Assembly (NCBI RefSeq): GCF_021654285.1
Contig: NZ_JAKFZS010000015.1
Span: forward strand, 1 to 64,000
Direction of reading: 5' to 3'
DNA length: 64,000 nt
From: Pseudoalteromonas luteoviolacea
GTDB lineage: Bacteria; Pseudomonadota; Gammaproteobacteria; Enterobacterales; Alteromonadaceae
Shown here: positions 51,618-60,529 of the stretch, piece by piece
Layout of the letters: the number at the start of each line of letters is the position of its first letter
Numbering within the stretch: the stretch's first letter is position 1
Position numbers and translations under genes: made by a program
Notes under the pieces: generated by a model
What the model was told of the DNA's origin: nothing
The model's input: the letters and a program-made list of their open reading frames with translations, nothing else
Databases searched by the model: none

Positions 51618-53276
51618 ATGGATCTGTCAATTCGTAGCACAGTAGCTGAAGAAGACATCATAGAGAGTCAGGTTGCATTAAAGCATCTGCTTAAATTAGC
51701 GATTGAGCTGTCGTCAGAGCATGATACCGACAGGTTATTAGAGCATATTTTGGAGTCTGCAATTGCGCTGAGTAATGCAGAAGGCGGAACAATTTATTCT
51801 GTCTCAGAAGATGCGCAACTTAAATTTGCCACACTGATTAATGAGCCGCTTGGCTTACATATGGGAGGGACATCCGGTAAAGAGATACCATTTCCCGCAA
51901 TTCCAATATATTTAGAAGATGGCTCCCCAAATGAAAGCGCATTGGTTGCACTTGCTGCAGCTAAAAAAGATGTTATCCGCATTGACGATGTTTATGACTG
52001 TACAGATTATGATTTATCCGCAGCCAGAGCAATGGATAAAAAAACAGGCTATCACACCCAGTCTGTATTGACGGTCCCCATGGCTAATCACGAGCGAGAT
52101 TTAAATGGCGTATTGCAACTGATAAACCCTCGCAGTAAAGATAAAGTGGTTCGGTTTTCTTCAGACTTAGTAGAATTGATCTGTTCCATGAGTTCATTAG
52201 CGGCCGTTGCCTTAACTAACAGGCAGTTAATTGATGATATGGAAACACTCTTTCAGGCATTTACACGCTTAATTGCAAAAGCGATAGATGAAAAATCGCC
52301 TTACACAGGAGGGCATTGTCGGCGCGTACCCGAGTTGACCATGATGATTGCAGATGCGGTGCATGATGCTCAATCAGGACCCATGGCTGAATTTATAATG
52401 ACTGCTGCAGATAGACATGAATTATCGCTTGCTGGGTGGCTTCATGACTGCGGGAAAATCGCAATTCCAGAATATGTCATGGATAAAGCCACTAAGTTAC
52501 ACTCTGTGTATGATCGTATCGAATTGGTAATCGCTAAGATAGAAATTGCTAAAAGGGATATTGAGCTTGATTACACAAAGCAAATCATTAAAGCGGAGAT
52601 GCTGGATCAGCAACAAAAAGCAAATAGCTTGAAAGAAGAATTACAACGTGCTTTGCAAGCATTAGGTGATGAGAGTGAGTTTTTATCTCGAGCCAATATT
52701 GGCGGTGAATTTATGAAAGATGCCGATCAGCAACGTGTACAAAGCTTGGCGGATAACTATCAGGTTTCAGTCGCAGGCTGTGAGCAGCCCCTACTATCAA
52801 AAGAAGAAGTATATAACTTGAGTATAGCTAGAGGTACCTTAACAGCTGAAGAGCGCGTTGTTATTAATAAACATATGGATATTACGCTTGAGATGCTTGA
52901 GGCGTTACCTTTTCCAAAACATTTAAAGCGTGTGCCTGAGTTTGCGGGGGGGCACCATGAAAAAATGGATGGGACAGGTTACCCAAAAGGCCTTACCAGA
53001 GAACAGATGTCAGTACCTGCACGGATCATGGCTATTGCCGATATTTTTGAGGCATTAACTGCGGCAGATAGACCCTACAAAGACGCGAAGCCACTCAGTG
53101 AGTGTTTGTTTATTATGGGTAAAATGAAGCTCGGAGACCATATTGATCCGGACTTATTTGATGTATTCGTCAGCTCCGGTGTGTACTTAGAATACGCTAG
53201 GCAATATTTGAAGCCAGAGCAAATAGATGAGGTAGATATAGATAAAATTCCTGGATATAACAAATCTGAAGGTTAA
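51618..53276 (+). CDS. GAF-HD-GYP c-di-GMP phosphodiesterase
   Basis: About 552 residues. A GAF domain (about 20-205: LEHILESAIALSNAEGGTIYSV, HTQSVLTVPMANHERDLNGVLQLINP) senses a small ligand. The HD-GYP domain follows with H276-D277 (LAGWLHDCGKIAIPE), and the catalytic HHExxDGxGYP at 446-456 (HHEKMDGTGYP) is intact, so it should degrade c-di-GMP. The ~100-residue insertion between these motifs is helical and unusually long. ATG 51618 is preferred over GTG 51606. It ends the operon. Confidence 0.9.
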   Translation: MDLSIRSTVAEEDIIESQVALKHLLKLAIELSSEHDTDRLLEHILESAIALSNAEGGTIYSVSEDAQLKFATLINEPLGLHMGGTSGKEIPFPAIPIYLEDGSPNESALVALAAAKKDVIRIDDVYDCTDYDLSAARAMDKKTGYHTQSVLTVPMANHERDLNGVLQLINPRSKDKVVRFSSDLVELICSMSSLAAVALTNRQLIDDMETLFQAFTRLIAKAIDEKSPYTGGHCRRVPELTMMIADAVHDAQSGPMAEFIMTAADRHELSLAGWLHDCGKIAIPEYVMDKATKLHSVYDRIELVIAKIEIAKRDIELDYTKQIIKAEMLDQQQKANSLKEELQRALQALGDESEFLSRANIGGEFMKDADQQRVQSLADNYQVSVAGCEQPLLSKEEVYNLSIARGTLTAEERVVINKHMDITLEMLEALPFPKHLKRVPEFAGGHHEKMDGTGYPKGLTREQMSVPARIMAIADIFEALTAADRPYKDAKPLSECLFIMGKMKLGDHIDPDLFDVFVSSGVYLEYARQYLKPEQIDEVDIDKIPGYNKSEG

Positions 53277-53648
53277 TTAAGTAATTCGCCAAGGTGGATT
53301 TAAGCGGTTTTCTCCAGCCCAATAGAGTTTAATTTTATTGTTAGACGGGTCTAACAGTATGGCTTCTTTCCAAAGGTACCTCTCCATTGTAGGTAATTGT
53401 TCAAACTCAACGCCTTTATCTACTAACTCTGCAACCCACTGCTCTAATTCAGGGTGTTCAAAATATATCACAGCGCCGTTGTTAAACTTTTCATCTTCAA
53501 GAGAAAGTGAAAAAGAACTTGTGCCTTTTGGGCACTCAAATCTTGCATAATGTGGCGTATCTACAATTAATGTGAAGCCAAGCAGCTGATAAAAGCTCAC
53601 TGCCTTTGGCATATTTATAACGGGCAGAGTCACTTGGTTTAAATTCAT
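53277..53648 (-). CDS. glyoxalase/bleomycin-resistance-fold protein
   Basis: About 123 residues of the vicinal oxygen chelate fold: LPVINMPKAVSFYQLLGFTLIVDTPHYARFECPKGTSSFSL and then WKEAILLDPSNNKIKLYWAGENR. The metal-binding His and Glu are only partly visible, so activity is uncertain. The ATG at 53648 gives the normal size; the frame extends upstream without support. It probably shares a transcript with the AcpH-like gene upstream. Confidence 0.8.
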   Translation of the reverse strand: MNLNQVTLPVINMPKAVSFYQLLGFTLIVDTPHYARFECPKGTSSFSLSLEDEKFNNGAVIYFEHPELEQWVAELVDKGVEFEQLPTMERYLWKEAILLDPSNNKIKLYWAGENRLNPPWRIT

Positions 53649-53725
53649 GCTTATTGTTTTCTCTGTTGGTGAGTTTAAAACCATAATTTCAAACAATGCT
53701 GGCGTTGTAAACAGCAAAGCAGCTG

Positions 53726-54328
53726 TTAATTATTTGAACTATCTTGCTTTTCAGGACCGTAGCAATGGATATGTTCAATAAGTTCAGGGAAAAAATTTAG
53801 AAAAGACTGCTCAAGTAGTTCAAAGTGGTCATAAATCTCGACGCCTATGCCATGAAATCCATTTTTAAACCGTATCCTGTTGGCAATATTATCAAGCGCT
53901 TGAGTAGTGCCAGTAAATGAGCTGTACTGGGTAAACCAGTCGTGCCTAATGACATTTTTTATGACCTTTTGCATAGGCGGGTGCATGATAGGCAGCTTTT
54001 GACTAAGAAGCAGATAACTATTCCTTTTGAACTCGTCAAAATAACAATCGCTAAATTGCTCCCAGTGTTTAATCAATAAATGGTCGTACAACACATCAAT
54101 TGCAATACCTGAAAAGCGCCTACGTTTGGATGTAAATAATGTTTTTGATTGTTTAACTTGCGGGTGAGAGTCGGTGAATTTGTCTACCAAAATATGATTT
54201 GTTAGCGCTCTTTTCGTCTGTGCTGATAGGGTTTTTGTGTCCACGCCTTTTTGAAAATCACCAAGCAAGTTACCATGGTAGGACTCTGCATTGTTTTGCG
54301 CGAGGAATAAGTGGGCTAGATAATTCAC
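53726..54328 (-). CDS. ACP phosphodiesterase (AcpH)-like protein
   Basis: 200 residues, normal for the AcpH/DUF479 family. MNYLAHLFLA, GNLLGDFQKG, NHILVDKFTDSHP, SGIAIDVLYDHLLIKHW and GIGVEIYDHFELLEQSFLNFFPELIEH match. The E. coli enzyme removes the 4'-phosphopantetheine from acyl carrier protein in the presence of Mn2+. The start is GTG at 54328 with GGTGA upstream. Confidence 0.88.
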   Translation of the reverse strand: MNYLAHLFLAQNNAESYHGNLLGDFQKGVDTKTLSAQTKRALTNHILVDKFTDSHPQVKQSKTLFTSKRRRFSGIAIDVLYDHLLIKHWEQFSDCYFDEFKRNSYLLLSQKLPIMHPPMQKVIKNVIRHDWFTQYSSFTGTTQALDNIANRIRFKNGFHGIGVEIYDHFELLEQSFLNFFPELIEHIHCYGPEKQDSSNN

Positions 54329-54569
54329 AGATCACCGTTTTATCATATATGGAAAAAGTGGTTTACTCACTACTATTACTATGCGGGCAATGGATAAATT
54401 ATCAATAAGCGCGAACTGAAAACCTTTCCTTTGACAGTTATTTCCCTATAAAGAAAATTATTGAAATCGCGGCCAAGAACTAAGTTGTTCTGCTAATCTT
54501 AATTTATGAGCCCTTAAAAAGACGACCATTGATGCCTGATCTACTGAACTTTGATAGCGAGGTACAGTT

Positions 54570-55319
54570 ATGATTGCATATGGATTTTTGCCTTTTTCAG
54601 CCTACGTTATCTCAGATTTTATCTTTTTTCACCGTAATCGCTCTATTAGTGTTGACGTGCTTGTTAGACAGGTTCGCTTTACGGGAGTAGAAGCCCTTGG
54701 GTTAGTGGTGTTAATCGCCATGTTAATTGGCGCACTCATTATCGTGCAAGGTTACCCACTGTTAGCCGCGATAGGCCAAGGCAATTGGATTTACGATATA
54801 TTAATTTCAACCATAGTGCGCGACTTGGGACCATTTATAGTGTGTTTTATTGTGTTAGCTCGTTCAGGGACCGCAATCACTACTGAACTTGGTAATATGG
54901 TCGTCAGCAAAGAAATTGATGCATTAGTGGCAATGGGCGTCTCGCCTATTTCTTATCTTGTCGCGCCACGGGTATTAGGCATGATTGTATCCCTTGTTCT
55001 GCTCATGAGCTATTTTGTCGCATGTGGTATTTTTGGCGGTTATATAGTCAGTAACGCATTCCAATCAATCCCCGTAAGTACATTTTTCGCAAAGCTGATC
55101 AGCGAATTACATTGGTTGGATATAGTCATCATGCTGTTGAAAGTTGCGCTATCAGGCTTGTTTATTAGCTTAATTGCCAGTTATCACGGTTTGACTGTGA
55201 ATCGCGCGATTACTGAAGTGCCGCAACGTAATATCAAGGCGGTTGGCAGAGGGCTTATTTCAATTTGCTTAATTCATGTTTCTCTGACTTTGCTGTACGT
55301 GATAATTTCAGGCCAATAA
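54570..55319 (+). CDS. MlaE-like ABC transporter permease
   Basis: 249 residues with five to six membrane helices and the MlaE-family conserved region FIVLARSGTAITTELGNMVVSKEIDALVAMGVSPISYLVAPRVLG. It should be the membrane part of an MCE-type lipid transporter between the inner and outer membranes. GAGGT precedes the ATG. Its stop shares a base with the ATPase start (TAATG). Confidence 0.85.
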   Translation: MIAYGFLPFSAYVISDFIFFHRNRSISVDVLVRQVRFTGVEALGLVVLIAMLIGALIIVQGYPLLAAIGQGNWIYDILISTIVRDLGPFIVCFIVLARSGTAITTELGNMVVSKEIDALVAMGVSPISYLVAPRVLGMIVSLVLLMSYFVACGIFGGYIVSNAFQSIPVSTFFAKLISELHWLDIVIMLLKVALSGLFISLIASYHGLTVNRAITEVPQRNIKAVGRGLISICLIHVSLTLLYVIISGQ

Positions 55320-55987
55320 TGATGCAGATTGAGTTTAAAAATATCTCCCACAGTGTGAAAAGCAGAGCCATATTTAGTGATATAAATGCCCGTGTAAACA
55401 GTGGTGAGTGTCTAGTTGTATCTGGACGATCTGGTTGTGGCAAGACCTTATTTTTTAGCATTGCCAGTGACATCATCAGACCTGATGGAGGTGAAGTACT
55501 GATTGATGGTTGTAATGTGCATCAAATGAATGCGCAAAAATATGCTGATTTTCGAAGAGACTTAGGCGTGGTATTTCAATTATCAGGGTTAATTTCAAAT
55601 TTAACCCTAGAAGAGAACTTTTTGTTACCACTAAATCGCCACTGCAAAGAGTTAGATAAAGCTGAGAAGCATAGCCGAATTAACGCGCTAGCTGAGGAGT
55701 TTGCTTTGAAGGAATATCTACCACAGCGTACCGAGATGCTTTCATCTGGTCAGGCATCTTTGGCGGGTCTTGCACGCGCACTGTTATTGAAGCCTAGAGC
55801 AGTGATATGGGATGCACCTATGACGGAAATTGACGAGCAATGGAGTCATTATGTGTTGAAACTCTTATTAAAACTTAAAGATCAAGGCACGACATTGGTT
55901 TTATGTTCAAATCGAAAAGAGGTGATCAGTAACTTGGCGGACGAGCAGTTAGAGCTTAATGAGCTGTTCTGCTTGTCGGAGTGTTAG
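55319..55987 (+). CDS. ABC ATPase of an MCE transporter with degenerate active site
   Basis: 222 residues. Walker A GRSGCGKT (36-43), Q-loop Q87 and signature LSSGQ (141-145) are present. Walker B is AVIWDAP (161-167), with Ala166 where the catalytic Glu stands (DEP in MlaF), and the H-loop reads LCSNRKE, with Asn198 in place of the switch His. Both residues are normally needed for hydrolysis, so ATPase activity is doubtful. It is the only NBD of this operon. The ATG at 55319 is the start that overlaps the permease stop codon. Confidence 0.85.
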   Translation: MMQIEFKNISHSVKSRAIFSDINARVNSGECLVVSGRSGCGKTLFFSIASDIIRPDGGEVLIDGCNVHQMNAQKYADFRRDLGVVFQLSGLISNLTLEENFLLPLNRHCKELDKAEKHSRINALAEEFALKEYLPQRTEMLSSGQASLAGLARALLLKPRAVIWDAPMTEIDEQWSHYVLKLLLKLKDQGTTLVLCSNRKEVISNLADEQLELNELFCLSEC

Positions 55988-55990
55988 AGC

Positions 55991-57028
55991 ATGCAACATA
56001 GCGTAAATAAAACAAATAATATCGTACTGGTTTTTGGCATTGCTGGTATTTTGATGTTGCTGATCTTGACCTCGATGATTTTGGTAAACAATCATACTTT
56101 TGCCGATAAAACGTATTATAAAACGGTGCTTCAAGACGCAAGTGGGTTGAGTGCGTTGCCGGCCATTTACTTTAAAGGGTTAAAAGTAGGGCGAATAGAT
56201 GGATTTAGATTGAATCACGACACCAATTTGATTGAGGTTGATTTATGGATATTTCAGGAATACCAAAACAAGGTTGTCGAGTATGCTGTATTAGCAGGTG
56301 AGCAGCACCCTATTTTTGATGATGTAACGACCTTTGAGCTGATTTTACCTGATATAAAACGCGTTGATAGTTATATGCAATTGGCACCAAATAGTTTTAT
56401 TCCACATATTAACAGTGAGCTTGGTAAAAGTTATGTGGAGCAGGGGGCAATTGCTCAAAAAGGCGATGATATTGAAAGTATACTCGCCAGTATTAATCAG
56501 CTGCTACAGAATTTTCAAAAAGAAGACAATCCCGAGGCTGGAGCGATATTTAGAGTTTTAGATCGTGTAGCAAAAATTAGCGACAATTTGATGGTGGTAA
56601 GTGAGGAGGTCAGAAGCAGTGATTTATTGCCAGATGCTGAGCGTACACTGGCTCAAAGCCAGCAGGTACTTGAACAAATACCAAAAGTATTAGCCCAAAT
56701 TAATACCACACTATTAACGACCGAGCGCCTAATGGGACAAGCTGGCACTACTTTAAATAACTACGCGCACCCAGCTGAGATTGTCGGAGATATAACTGAC
56801 GGTCAATTACCGATTGTACTGAACAACCTCAATGAAAGCCTTACAGTGATGCAAACCATGCTTAAAGAAGTGCACAGTGAACGTGAACAATTCGCCATCG
56901 CGATACACAGCATGCAGCAAGTGTTAGATAAAATGGATAAGACCTTACAGGCGCTTAATAATCACCCCATTCTGAAAGATGGTATTGAAAAACAACCACA
57001 AACCACAGGGATAGAGATGCATGATTAG
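55991..57028 (+). CDS. MCE-domain (MlaD-like) periplasmic protein
   Basis: 345 residues. One N-terminal membrane helix (IVLVFGIAGILMLLILTSMILV), an MCE domain (about 40-115: YYKTVLQDASGLSALPAIYFKGLKVGRIDGFRL, with the usual LxxGxxVxxxGxxVGxV pattern), then a long helical region likely to form a hexameric needle or coiled coil (about 150-340). It binds lipid in the periplasm. It lies 3 bases after the ATPase gene and overlaps the lipoprotein gene by 8 bases. Confidence 0.88.
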   Translation: MQHSVNKTNNIVLVFGIAGILMLLILTSMILVNNHTFADKTYYKTVLQDASGLSALPAIYFKGLKVGRIDGFRLNHDTNLIEVDLWIFQEYQNKVVEYAVLAGEQHPIFDDVTTFELILPDIKRVDSYMQLAPNSFIPHINSELGKSYVEQGAIAQKGDDIESILASINQLLQNFQKEDNPEAGAIFRVLDRVAKISDNLMVVSEEVRSSDLLPDAERTLAQSQQVLEQIPKVLAQINTTLLTTERLMGQAGTTLNNYAHPAEIVGDITDGQLPIVLNNLNESLTVMQTMLKEVHSEREQFAIAIHSMQQVLDKMDKTLQALNNHPILKDGIEKQPQTTGIEMHD

Positions 57029-57833
57029 AAGCTTGGCATTGGTAATGGTGTTTGTATTGATAAACACTAGCTGCTCAAGCGCGCCTGAAAAGCAATATCG
57101 CGTGACAAAATATTTGGATTTAGCAAATACTTGGATGGCGCGAGGAGATAGAAAAAGGCAAGAAGAAAAACTTGATCTTGCTTTGAGTAATTACGACACA
57201 GGTCTTAGATATGCTCATTTACGAAATGATTTGACGTTAATGGGGATTTTGCAGCTCAAAAAGGCGACGATTTATATTAATCAAAGTCGATTTGAATTTG
57301 CTTTAAAGCTCATTGAACAAGCGAAAGCACTGCATAAATATGAAGGTGCTGAATTAGAACTGCCTATAAGAGCGTTAGAAGCAAAGCTGGCACATGCTCA
57401 AGGTCGTTTTAAAGAGGCGTCAGCCTCTGCCTTGGCGTTAAGCGAGGCATATAAAGGTGATAATGAGCGCAGTATTTACTATCGATGGTTAGGTGTGATG
57501 TACTCAAGCGACAGTATAATGTTATGGGAAGAAATGGACAGAGATTTGCGCTTGCTAGATAACCTGAAAGCGCGTGGCGAGCTTGAAAATATAGAAATAT
57601 TATCATTTGTCATATATAACAATGCTTTATGGAAAGTGCGTGATAAGCATGCACAGGCACAAATAGCAATTGAGCAGGCAATCGCACACTTTTCAGAGTT
57701 AGAGTTGACTAACAAGATTAGAGATTGCTACGCGCTTGCCGTTAAATTATATAAAGCTCAGGGCAATGAAGATAAAGCAGCTTATTTTTTAAAACGTTTG
57801 GATAGTTTTAACCCTTATTCAAAAGCACAATAA
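57021..57833 (+). CDS. TPR-like lipoprotein of the MCE operon
   Basis: 270 residues. A lipobox near LINTSCSS gives a lipidated Cys at about residue 17. The mature part consists of TPR-like helical repeats (DLANTWMARGDRKRQEEKLDLALSNYDTGL, ILQLKKATIYINQSRFEFALKLIEQAKAL, ALWKVRDKHAQAQIAIEQAIAHF). It takes the place of the PqiC/VpsC-type auxiliary lipoprotein found in other MCE systems. Probably outer-membrane anchored; a docking role at the outer membrane is inferred. Confidence 0.75.
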   Translation: MIRSLALVMVFVLINTSCSSAPEKQYRVTKYLDLANTWMARGDRKRQEEKLDLALSNYDTGLRYAHLRNDLTLMGILQLKKATIYINQSRFEFALKLIEQAKALHKYEGAELELPIRALEAKLAHAQGRFKEASASALALSEAYKGDNERSIYYRWLGVMYSSDSIMLWEEMDRDLRLLDNLKARGELENIEILSFVIYNNALWKVRDKHAQAQIAIEQAIAHFSELELTNKIRDCYALAVKLYKAQGNEDKAAYFLKRLDSFNPYSKAQ

Positions 57834-57847
57834 ATCGTTATGCTATG

Positions 57848-59023
57848 TCATACGTCTTCTATTAAGTGTAACTCACTTCGGTTTCTGCCTTTGTGCTTGG
57901 CCTGATAAAGTGCGTTATCCGCTTGTAATTGGGTCGCTTCAAATGCAGCTTTTGATACAGTTTCAGTGCTAGCAATGCCTGCACTCAAGGTTACTTCACC
58001 AACTTGTGTGTTGACTTGCGCTAAGCTGTGAGTAAAAGCACGCCTTATTTTTTCGGCCAGTTGCAGTGCATGGGTAGGGTTGGTATCGAATAAAACGATA
58101 CAAAATTCTTCACCTCCCCAGCGGGTAACAAGGTCTGAAGCACGCACAGATGCATGCAGTTGTTTACCAACATGAGCGAGAATTTGATCGCCAGTTTGGT
58201 GACCAAACGTATCATTTATTCTTTTGAAATGATCAACGTCTAACATGACAACAGTTAAAGAGTGACATTTTCTTTGTGAGAGGGGCATGATGTTATCAAG
58301 GCATTTAGACAGGCCACGACGATTGAGTAGTGTTGTTAATTCATCGTGATGGGCTGCGTATTCGAGCTTTCTCACAAATCGGCCAGCACTGAGTAACATG
58401 AGTAATGGAATGCCTGCGACAATACCAATCAAAGCCACTACCCAAGTGTAACCGCCCACCCAACTAAACTGCTCTCCGATACTCGGTAATGCGCCAAATG
58501 CACCATAAAGTGTATATAAAAAACTTAAAATCAGCTCTAAAAGCACAACAGATACAGTGATTTTTACAGCGATATATTCGTTTTTATCTTGCTTGGCATG
58601 TTGCCACAAGACCCAAGCATAATTTGCTCTAACGTAAAGCAGCCAAACTCCAATCACCAACAGCCGTATTGAGCGTTCCGGTATAATCAGCGTAAATATT
58701 AAAGACAGTACCAAAACGGGTGCGATCAGAAGTAACACTTTTTGTTTTGAAGGCGGACTATGTACAAAGTGCCAAGCCCCAATTAACCAAAGTGCATGCC
58801 CGATAATAAGACAGGTATTAAAGGTCACAACCATGATGTTTCTTGGTAATCCTTGCAGGGTTAACTGAGAAAGGTAAGCAACAGATAGAATACCAAGTGC
58901 AATGGCCCAATATCTTGCGCCCTCAATAGTCTGGCTCATCCTTGTTATGGCGCTCAATACAATTGCGCCAGTCATTGATGCGATGAAAAGGGAGAGCATT
59001 AAGGTTAAGTCATGAACTTGCAC
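57848..59023 (-). CDS. diguanylate cyclase, membrane-bound
   Basis: 391 residues. About seven membrane helices (roughly 5-215) form a sensor, followed by a GGDEF domain (about 225-385: HDELTTLLNRRGLSKCLD, VMLDVDHFKRINDTFGHQTGDQIL, RWGGEEFCIVLF). The active site is GGEEF and the I-site RASD stands five residues before it, so feedback inhibition by c-di-GMP is expected. The start is GTG at 59023 with AAGGA upstream. Confidence 0.92.
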   Translation of the reverse strand: MQVHDLTLMLSLFIASMTGAIVLSAITRMSQTIEGARYWAIALGILSVAYLSQLTLQGLPRNIMVVTFNTCLIIGHALWLIGAWHFVHSPPSKQKVLLLIAPVLVLSLIFTLIIPERSIRLLVIGVWLLYVRANYAWVLWQHAKQDKNEYIAVKITVSVVLLELILSFLYTLYGAFGALPSIGEQFSWVGGYTWVVALIGIVAGIPLLMLLSAGRFVRKLEYAAHHDELTTLLNRRGLSKCLDNIMPLSQRKCHSLTVVMLDVDHFKRINDTFGHQTGDQILAHVGKQLHASVRASDLVTRWGGEEFCIVLFDTNPTHALQLAEKIRRAFTHSLAQVNTQVGEVTLSAGIASTETVSKAAFEATQLQADNALYQAKHKGRNRSELHLIEDV

Positions 59024-59202
59024 TTATTACATGATCCTTATCAAGTCATAAAAAGTGACTTTGAGTTGAATTGTTCCCCAAATTTGGAGCCCAATAAAAG
59101 CTTAGCAAATGTTGATGCTTTTGCATGAGCTTGCCGATTAGATAGCTATTAATTTTGGACCATAATTTGCAATTATTACTATATTTTAATGTGAGGGGTA
59201 GT

Positions 59203-59553
59203 ATGGAGGTGAATGTGAAGCAGAGTATCAACAAGCTATTTGTATATGGTTCTTTAGCGCCAGATTGTGAAAATGCTAGCGTCTTGGAGCCTTTGAAAGC
59301 GACATATCAAAAAGCCTGGGTAAAAGGCAAGCTTTATGAACAAGGATGGGGCGCAGCAATGGGCTATCCCGGCATTGAACTGAGCACTGAGGGAGATTGG
59401 ATAGAAGGCTATTTGGTCAGATCGAGCAAACTCAACGATTTTTGGCAGGTGATTGATGAATTTGAGGGGCAAGAGTATACGCGGCAAGAATGTGAAGTAA
59501 AAACAGCCTCTGGAGAGTGCCACAGAGCCTACATTTACACATTAGTCAGCTAA
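59203..59553 (+). CDS. AIG2/gamma-glutamylcyclotransferase-like protein
   Basis: 116 residues, GGCT/AIG2-like: LFVYGSLAPDCENASVLEPL near the start and VIDEFEGQEYTRQECEV with the conserved EFEG motif and a Glu in the expected catalytic region. It probably acts on gamma-glutamyl compounds. ATG 59203 is preceded by GAGGGG; the longer frame lacks a ribosome site. A more divergent relative is at 3117-3470. Confidence 0.82.
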   Translation: MEVNVKQSINKLFVYGSLAPDCENASVLEPLKATYQKAWVKGKLYEQGWGAAMGYPGIELSTEGDWIEGYLVRSSKLNDFWQVIDEFEGQEYTRQECEVKTASGECHRAYIYTLVS

Positions 59554-59598
59554 AAATGTGGAAAGTCAACACCAACTATTATCGGTACTGTATAGATT

Positions 59599-60528
59599 AT
59601 GAAAAAAGTTTTGTTCTTCTTATTGTTAATGCATTGCCAAGCTATGGCGGAACCAATTCGAATTATCGTAAATGATTGGACGAGTCAAAAAATTCTCGCA
59701 AATATTGCAGAACAAATTTTTATCCGATTAGGTTTCGAAGTGGAACTGATCACAGTCACGGTAGATGAACAATGGTATTTATTGAAGGCAAATAGAGCCG
59801 ACCTGCAATTAGAAGTGTGGCAAGGCACCATGGAGGATAAGTTTAATCAATTGCATCGTGCGGGAAAAATTGTTGATTTGGGGGAGTACTCTGTTAAGAC
59901 GCGAGAGGATTGGTGGTACCCATTATATGTTAAAGATATGTGCCCTGGGCTACCAAACTGGCATGCACTAAGAACATGTGCAGATATATTTAAACGGGCA
60001 GGCTCAAGAGGAAAAGGCGTATATGTTGCAGGACCGTGGGAAAAACCAGACAGAGCACGGGTCAAAGCATTGGGCCTCAATTTTATCGTTAAACAAGTTG
60101 ATGAGGGCGAGGAAATTTGGCAAGAGCTTAAATATGCGATAGAGAAACAGCATGCAATTTTGGTATTTAATTGGACTCCCAATTGGGTTGGAGCGGTTTA
60201 CCCTGGAGAGTTTGTAGAATTTCCGAAATACGCTAAAGAATGTGAAGAAGATAGCAGCTGGGGTGTCAATTCTGAATTAGTATTCGATTGTGGTAACCCC
60301 AAATCGGGCTGGTTGAAAAAAGTCTCAAGCCGACGCTTCGCTGAACTGTTTCCGTGTTTAGCAGGTGGAGTTAAGAGGTTTGATTTAACGAATGAAGAAA
60401 TTGAAACGCTGTCCGCCCAAGTGGATGTCCATGGGCGAACAGTTAAACAAGCAGCACGGGATTGGGTTAAAACCAATAAGTTATTGTGGAAAGAGATTTT
60501 TTCGACTTGCGAACCTCAACTAAATTAA
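59599..60528 (+). CDS. ProX/OpuAC-like substrate-binding protein
   Basis: 309 residues with a signal peptide (MKKVLFFLLLMHCQAMA). The type II periplasmic binding fold is seen in PIRIIVNDWTSQKILANIAEQIF, ADLQLEVWQGTMEDKF, DWWYPLYV, and ILVFNWTPNWVGAVYPGEFVEFP. Aromatic residues suited to quaternary ammonium ligands (glycine betaine, choline) are abundant (W, Y). There is no permease or ATPase gene next to it, so it is an orphan component. It is followed by a convergent LacI gene after only 1 base. Confidence 0.82.
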   Translation: MKKVLFFLLLMHCQAMAEPIRIIVNDWTSQKILANIAEQIFIRLGFEVELITVTVDEQWYLLKANRADLQLEVWQGTMEDKFNQLHRAGKIVDLGEYSVKTREDWWYPLYVKDMCPGLPNWHALRTCADIFKRAGSRGKGVYVAGPWEKPDRARVKALGLNFIVKQVDEGEEIWQELKYAIEKQHAILVFNWTPNWVGAVYPGEFVEFPKYAKECEEDSSWGVNSELVFDCGNPKSGWLKKVSSRRFAELFPCLAGGVKRFDLTNEEIETLSAQVDVHGRTVKQAARDWVKTNKLLWKEIFSTCEPQLN

Positions 60529-60529
60529 T

